From NCBI GenBank assembly GCA_018883285.1, contig VEQJ01000032.1:1-9083 (forward strand): a DNA stretch of 9,083 bases, in the 5' to 3' direction. This document shows positions 6,389-9,083 of this stretch, one piece after another (position 1 is the stretch's first letter; the number at the start of each line of letters is the position of its first letter). Source of the stretch: Alphaproteobacteria bacterium. Lineage in GTDB: Bacteria; Pseudomonadota; Alphaproteobacteria; CAISOG01. The position numbers were made by a program, and so were the translations under genes. The notes under the pieces are model-generated. The model did not search any database and was not told the DNA's origin. It saw only the letters and a program-made list of their open reading frames with translations.

Positions 6389-7921
6389 CTAATCCTCAAT
6401 CCGATCTGGCAGCGGTTGGGGGGTGCCGCTGATGCTGGCAAAAGCGCTGAGCGCGCGCCCGCGTGCCTGAGCGTGATCGACAATCGGATGGGGATAGTCG
6501 TGACCCAGCCGAATACCGACGGCGTTTAACACTTTTTCTGGCGCTGTCCAGGGTTGATGCAGATAGGCGTTGGGCAAACGCGCCAATTCGGGCACCCATC
6601 GCCGCACATACAGACCATCGGCATCAAACTGGCTGCCCTGCAACATTGGGTTAAAGATGCGGAAATAGGGGGCGGCATCTGCCCCACATCCTGCCACCCA
6701 TTGCCAGCTGGCGGGGTTGCTGGCGGCATCGGCATCGACCAGGGTGTCCCAAAACCAGGCCTCCCCCAACTGCCAGGGTTGCAACAGGTGTTTGACCAGG
6801 AAGGAGGCGGTAATCATCCGCACCCGATTGTGTTGCCAGCCCGTCGTCCACAATTCGCGCATGCCAGCATCGACAATCGGATAGCCGGTCTGTCCCCGCT
6901 GCCAGGCCTGCAACAGCGTGGAATCCTCTTGCCACGGAAAGTTGGCAAAGGCAGGGCGCAGCGGGCGATTGGCCAAATCGGGATTGGTGACCAGCAGTTG
7001 ATAGGCAAATTCCCGCCAGCCAACCTCGCTTAAGAACTTATCAATCGGCTTTTTCCAGGCGATGTCAGCGTCCATACGACCCACGTGCAGCAGCTCTTGC
7101 AGGCGGTGATACAGCTGCCGCGGGCTGATTTCCCCCCAGCGCAAATGAGGCGACAGGCGGCTGGTGGTGATGCCACCAGGCACATCGCGGCGGCGGTCAT
7201 AGTCGGCCAATGCCCCCTCGATAAAGCTGGCCAGCCGCTGCTGCGCCCCAACCTCCCCCGGTTGCCACTGGTCATCAAAGCCCGCCGCCCAGTTCGGGCG
7301 GGTGGGCAACAGGTGCCAATCGGCAAGCTGCGCGGATGCTAGCCCCTCTGGCAGCGGCGCCCAGTTCAGGCTTGGCGGGATGGGCAGCGCGGCGGGAATA
7401 TTCCCCATCGCCAACAGGGCGCGCCAAAATGGCGTAAATACTTGAAAAAAGCCGCTGTTACCGGTGCGTACCGTGCCGGGTGGGTACAGCAGGTTACCAT
7501 TAAATCCCTGCGCTTTGCCGCCTGCCGCCTGCATCAGCTGCGCCAGCTCGTGCGCATCGGCCTGCCCCGCCGCATCGTAACCATGATTAAAGGTTATCTG
7601 TTTGGCACCAACAGCATCCGCCAACGCCGCCAATTGCTTCGCCGGTGACGCATCACCGTCCAGCAGCAACAGCCGCCCCCCCATCGCCGCGATCTGCGCG
7701 GATAATGCCGCCAGACTGTGATGCAGCCACCAACGGCTGGCGCCCCCCAGGGGACGAACTGTTGGGCGGGCGGACAAGCGTGACTTAGCGGCGTTTCCAT
7801 CATCCTCACACACAAAAACTGCCAGCACGGGGTTGCCGCTGGCAGCGGCGGCGGTCAGGGCGGGGTTATCGGCCAGCCGCAAATCCTGACGGAACCAGTG
7901 AATGGTGGGGGTATTGGTCAC
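6389..7921 (-). CDS. phrB: Deoxyribodipyrimidine photolyase (class I, photolyase/cryptochrome family)
   Basis: The enzyme uses blue light absorbed by FAD to split UV-induced cyclobutane pyrimidine dimers. At 510 residues it is slightly long for the family (commonly about 470-500). The N-terminal alpha/beta antenna domain begins WFRQDLRLADNPAL (9-22). The FAD-binding helical domain contains TTSRLSPHLRWGEIS (252-266), TGYPIVDAGMRELW (345-358), TGWQHNRVRMITASFLVKHL (360-379) and N-x3-WQW (402-408), followed by DAAPYFRIFNP (415-425). The asparagine at 402 corresponds to the residue facing the flavin in DNA-repairing photolyases, so repair activity is more likely than a pure sensory cryptochrome role. 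The start is a GTG at 7921 with no good ribosome binding site. The binding-protein gene ends 42 bases upstream on the same strand, so the two may be cotranscribed without being functionally related. Confidence 0.96.
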   Translation of the reverse strand: MTNTPTIHWFRQDLRLADNPALTAAAASGNPVLAVFVCEDDGNAAKSRLSARPTVRPLGGASRWWLHHSLAALSAQIAAMGGRLLLLDGDASPAKQLAALADAVGAKQITFNHGYDAAGQADAHELAQLMQAAGGKAQGFNGNLLYPPGTVRTGNSGFFQVFTPFWRALLAMGNIPAALPIPPSLNWAPLPEGLASAQLADWHLLPTRPNWAAGFDDQWQPGEVGAQQRLASFIEGALADYDRRRDVPGGITTSRLSPHLRWGEISPRQLYHRLQELLHVGRMDADIAWKKPIDKFLSEVGWREFAYQLLVTNPDLANRPLRPAFANFPWQEDSTLLQAWQRGQTGYPIVDAGMRELWTTGWQHNRVRMITASFLVKHLLQPWQLGEAWFWDTLVDADAASNPASWQWVAGCGADAAPYFRIFNPMLQGSQFDADGLYVRRWVPELARLPNAYLHQPWTAPEKVLNAVGIRLGHDYPHPIVDHAQARGRALSAFASISGTPQPLPDRIED

Positions 7922-7963
7922 GGTGGGAATTAGGCCTTACGGGGGGTTACGGGTTGGCCGTCT
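7922..7963 (-). other. 42-bp gap between the binding-protein and photolyase genes
   Basis: The minus strand reads CCCGTAA-CCCC-CCGTAAGG, a short imperfect direct repeat, and then a C-rich stretch before the GTG start. I see no terminator and no clear promoter, so read-through from the upstream gene is plausible. AAGG lies 13 bases before the GTG, too far for an ideal ribosome binding site. Confidence 0.45.
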
Positions 7964-9083
7964 TTAGGGGCGCTTCTGCTCCTGAAAGCGTCCTTTGCTC
8001 CAAACATACATCGAAAATTCCGGATCCTTAATATCCCCTTTGCCATCAAAATTGATGGCACCCTTAATGGTCTGAAAGCCTTGCTGATGCATGACGGCCG
8101 CCACCTTAGTCGGGGTCGGCTTATCAACACTGCCCATGGCCTGCGACAACAACTCGAAGGCGACATAAGTGTTGATGGTATAACCCTCTGGCTCAAATTT
8201 CTGGGCGCGCAACTGCTCCACCACGGTTTTGGCACTGGCCAAATTGCGCGGATCGGGGCTCCAGACAAAGCGTGCCCCCTCAGCCCGATTGCCAGCAATC
8301 GCCCAAAAGTCATTGATAATCAGTGAGTCCCCCGCAATCAGTTGCAGCTTTAGCCCCTGGTCGGCGGCCTGACGCAGAATAAGACCAGCCTCACTGTGAT
8401 AGCCACCAAAAACCAACCAATTAACCCCTGCCTGCTTCATTTTGCTGACCACCGCGGCATAATCCTTTTCGCCCGCGGTAATCGCATCATCCAACACGGG
8501 GGTGATCCCCTTGGCGGCCAGCGCGCCGCGCACCTCATCGGCAAAGCCTTTGCCATAGGCGCTGCGGTCATTCAAAATCGCCAGCTTTTTGCCCGCCATC
8601 TCACCCGCAACAACATTGGCGACAAATTTGGCGCTTTGGTCATCGCGGTAACAGGTACGAAACAATTTGGGATAGTTCTTCTCAGTCAGGGCGGGGTTGG
8701 TTGACCCGGGGGTAATCTGCACCATCCCCTCCTCATGATACACATCGCTGGCCGGGATAGAGGATCCAGAGCAAAAGTGACCCACCACATATTTGACCCC
8801 GGCTGAGGCCAATTTGTTGGCCACCGCCACCGCCTGTTTGGGGTCGCAGGCATCGTCCGCTATCACCAATTTGACCTGCTCCCCCTTAATACCGCCCGCC
8901 TTATTGATATTGGCCACCGCCAGCTCCGCCCCGCGCCGAAACTGCTCCCCCGTTGAGGCATAGGGGCCTGTCATCGCGCCAACCACCGCGATGCTGATAT
9001 CCGCCTGTGCCCGCCCCTGCCCCAGCAGCAATAGGGCGGCCGTAGCGACCATCAGGCCAACCATCCGCGGTGCTGCCTTTAGG
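7964..9083 (-). CDS. Branched-chain amino acid ABC transporter, periplasmic binding protein (Liv/Bra type; start outside window)
   Basis: This protein captures leucine, isoleucine, valine or a related amino acid or amide in the periplasm and delivers it to a Liv-type ABC importer. Numbering from the ATG at 9064, residues 1-21 form a hydrophobic signal peptide ending AQA before the mature DISIAVVGAMTGPYA, the standard beginning of type I periplasmic binding domains. C73 (DDACDP) and C98 (GHFCSG) match the conserved disulphide pair of LivJ/LivK. GYTINTYVAFELL lies in the C-terminal lobe. The frame stays open upstream of 9064 to the window edge and reads LKAAPR, which would supply the positive charges a signal peptide needs. 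The true start is therefore probably just outside and the gene is partial here. The permease and ATPase genes are not in the window. The exact ligand cannot be told from sequence. Confidence 0.95.
   Translation of the reverse strand, partial: LKAAPRMVGLMVATAALLLLGQGRAQADISIAVVGAMTGPYASTGEQFRRGAELAVANINKAGGIKGEQVKLVIADDACDPKQAVAVANKLASAGVKYVVGHFCSGSSIPASDVYHEEGMVQITPGSTNPALTEKNYPKLFRTCYRDDQSAKFVANVVAGEMAGKKLAILNDRSAYGKGFADEVRGALAAKGITPVLDDAITAGEKDYAAVVSKMKQAGVNWLVFGGYHSEAGLILRQAADQGLKLQLIAGDSLIINDFWAIAGNRAEGARFVWSPDPRNLASAKTVVEQLRAQKFEPEGYTINTYVAFELLSQAMGSVDKPTPTKVAAVMHQQGFQTIKGAINFDGKGDIKDPEFSMYVWSKGRFQEQKRP

Noticed and set aside
6554..7033. 159-codon plus-strand open frame
   Set aside because: It is antisense to the photolyase FAD-binding region. 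The frame is open only because of high GC and has no ribosome binding site or family features.

Overview
The window reads as an ordinary chromosomal stretch of a proteobacterium. An alphaproteobacterium is my best guess, from the style of the photolyase and UvrB sequences and the periplasmic branched-chain amino acid binding protein. This is an impression from sequence, not a search result. Most of the right-hand two thirds is GC-rich (about 58-65% in lines I counted by hand in uvrB and the photolyase gene). A tandem pair of unknown genes in the middle is much more AT-rich.

Layout from left to right. (1) Positions 1-115 hold the outer end of an IS30-family insertion sequence. Its transposase starts at 40 on the minus strand and runs off the left edge. 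(2) Positions 116-638 show no convincing gene, only a short tandem repeat and a small hairpin, followed by a complete tRNA-Arg(TCT) gene with an encoded CCA end. (3) A TetR-family repressor gene (minus) and an AhpD-like alkylhydroperoxidase gene (plus) diverge from a short spacer. The spacer carries a perfect 16-bp inverted repeat overlapping a good sigma-70-type promoter, a textbook self-contained regulator/target pair. A strong intrinsic terminator ends the AhpD-like gene. (4) uvrB (minus) encodes a full-length nucleotide excision repair helicase subunit. (5) Diverging from uvrB are two adjacent unknown genes (4155-5249 and 5257-6369, plus strand). Their soluble products of 364 and 370 residues are about half identical to each other by hand alignment and match no family I recognise. 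(6) Converging on them is a class I DNA photolyase gene (minus). It lies 42 bp downstream of a branched-chain amino acid ABC transporter periplasmic binding protein gene that runs off the right edge.

Functionally, the window combines a peroxide or electrophile defence module, two independent UV-damage repair genes and a nutrient-uptake protein. The unknown paralogue pair sits exactly between the two UV-repair genes. It shares a 100-bp divergent control region with uvrB, which contains a 6-bp-arm dyad. The pair is the best candidate here for something undescribed. Its composition, tandem duplication and invariant sequence blocks are visible directly; any function is unknown.
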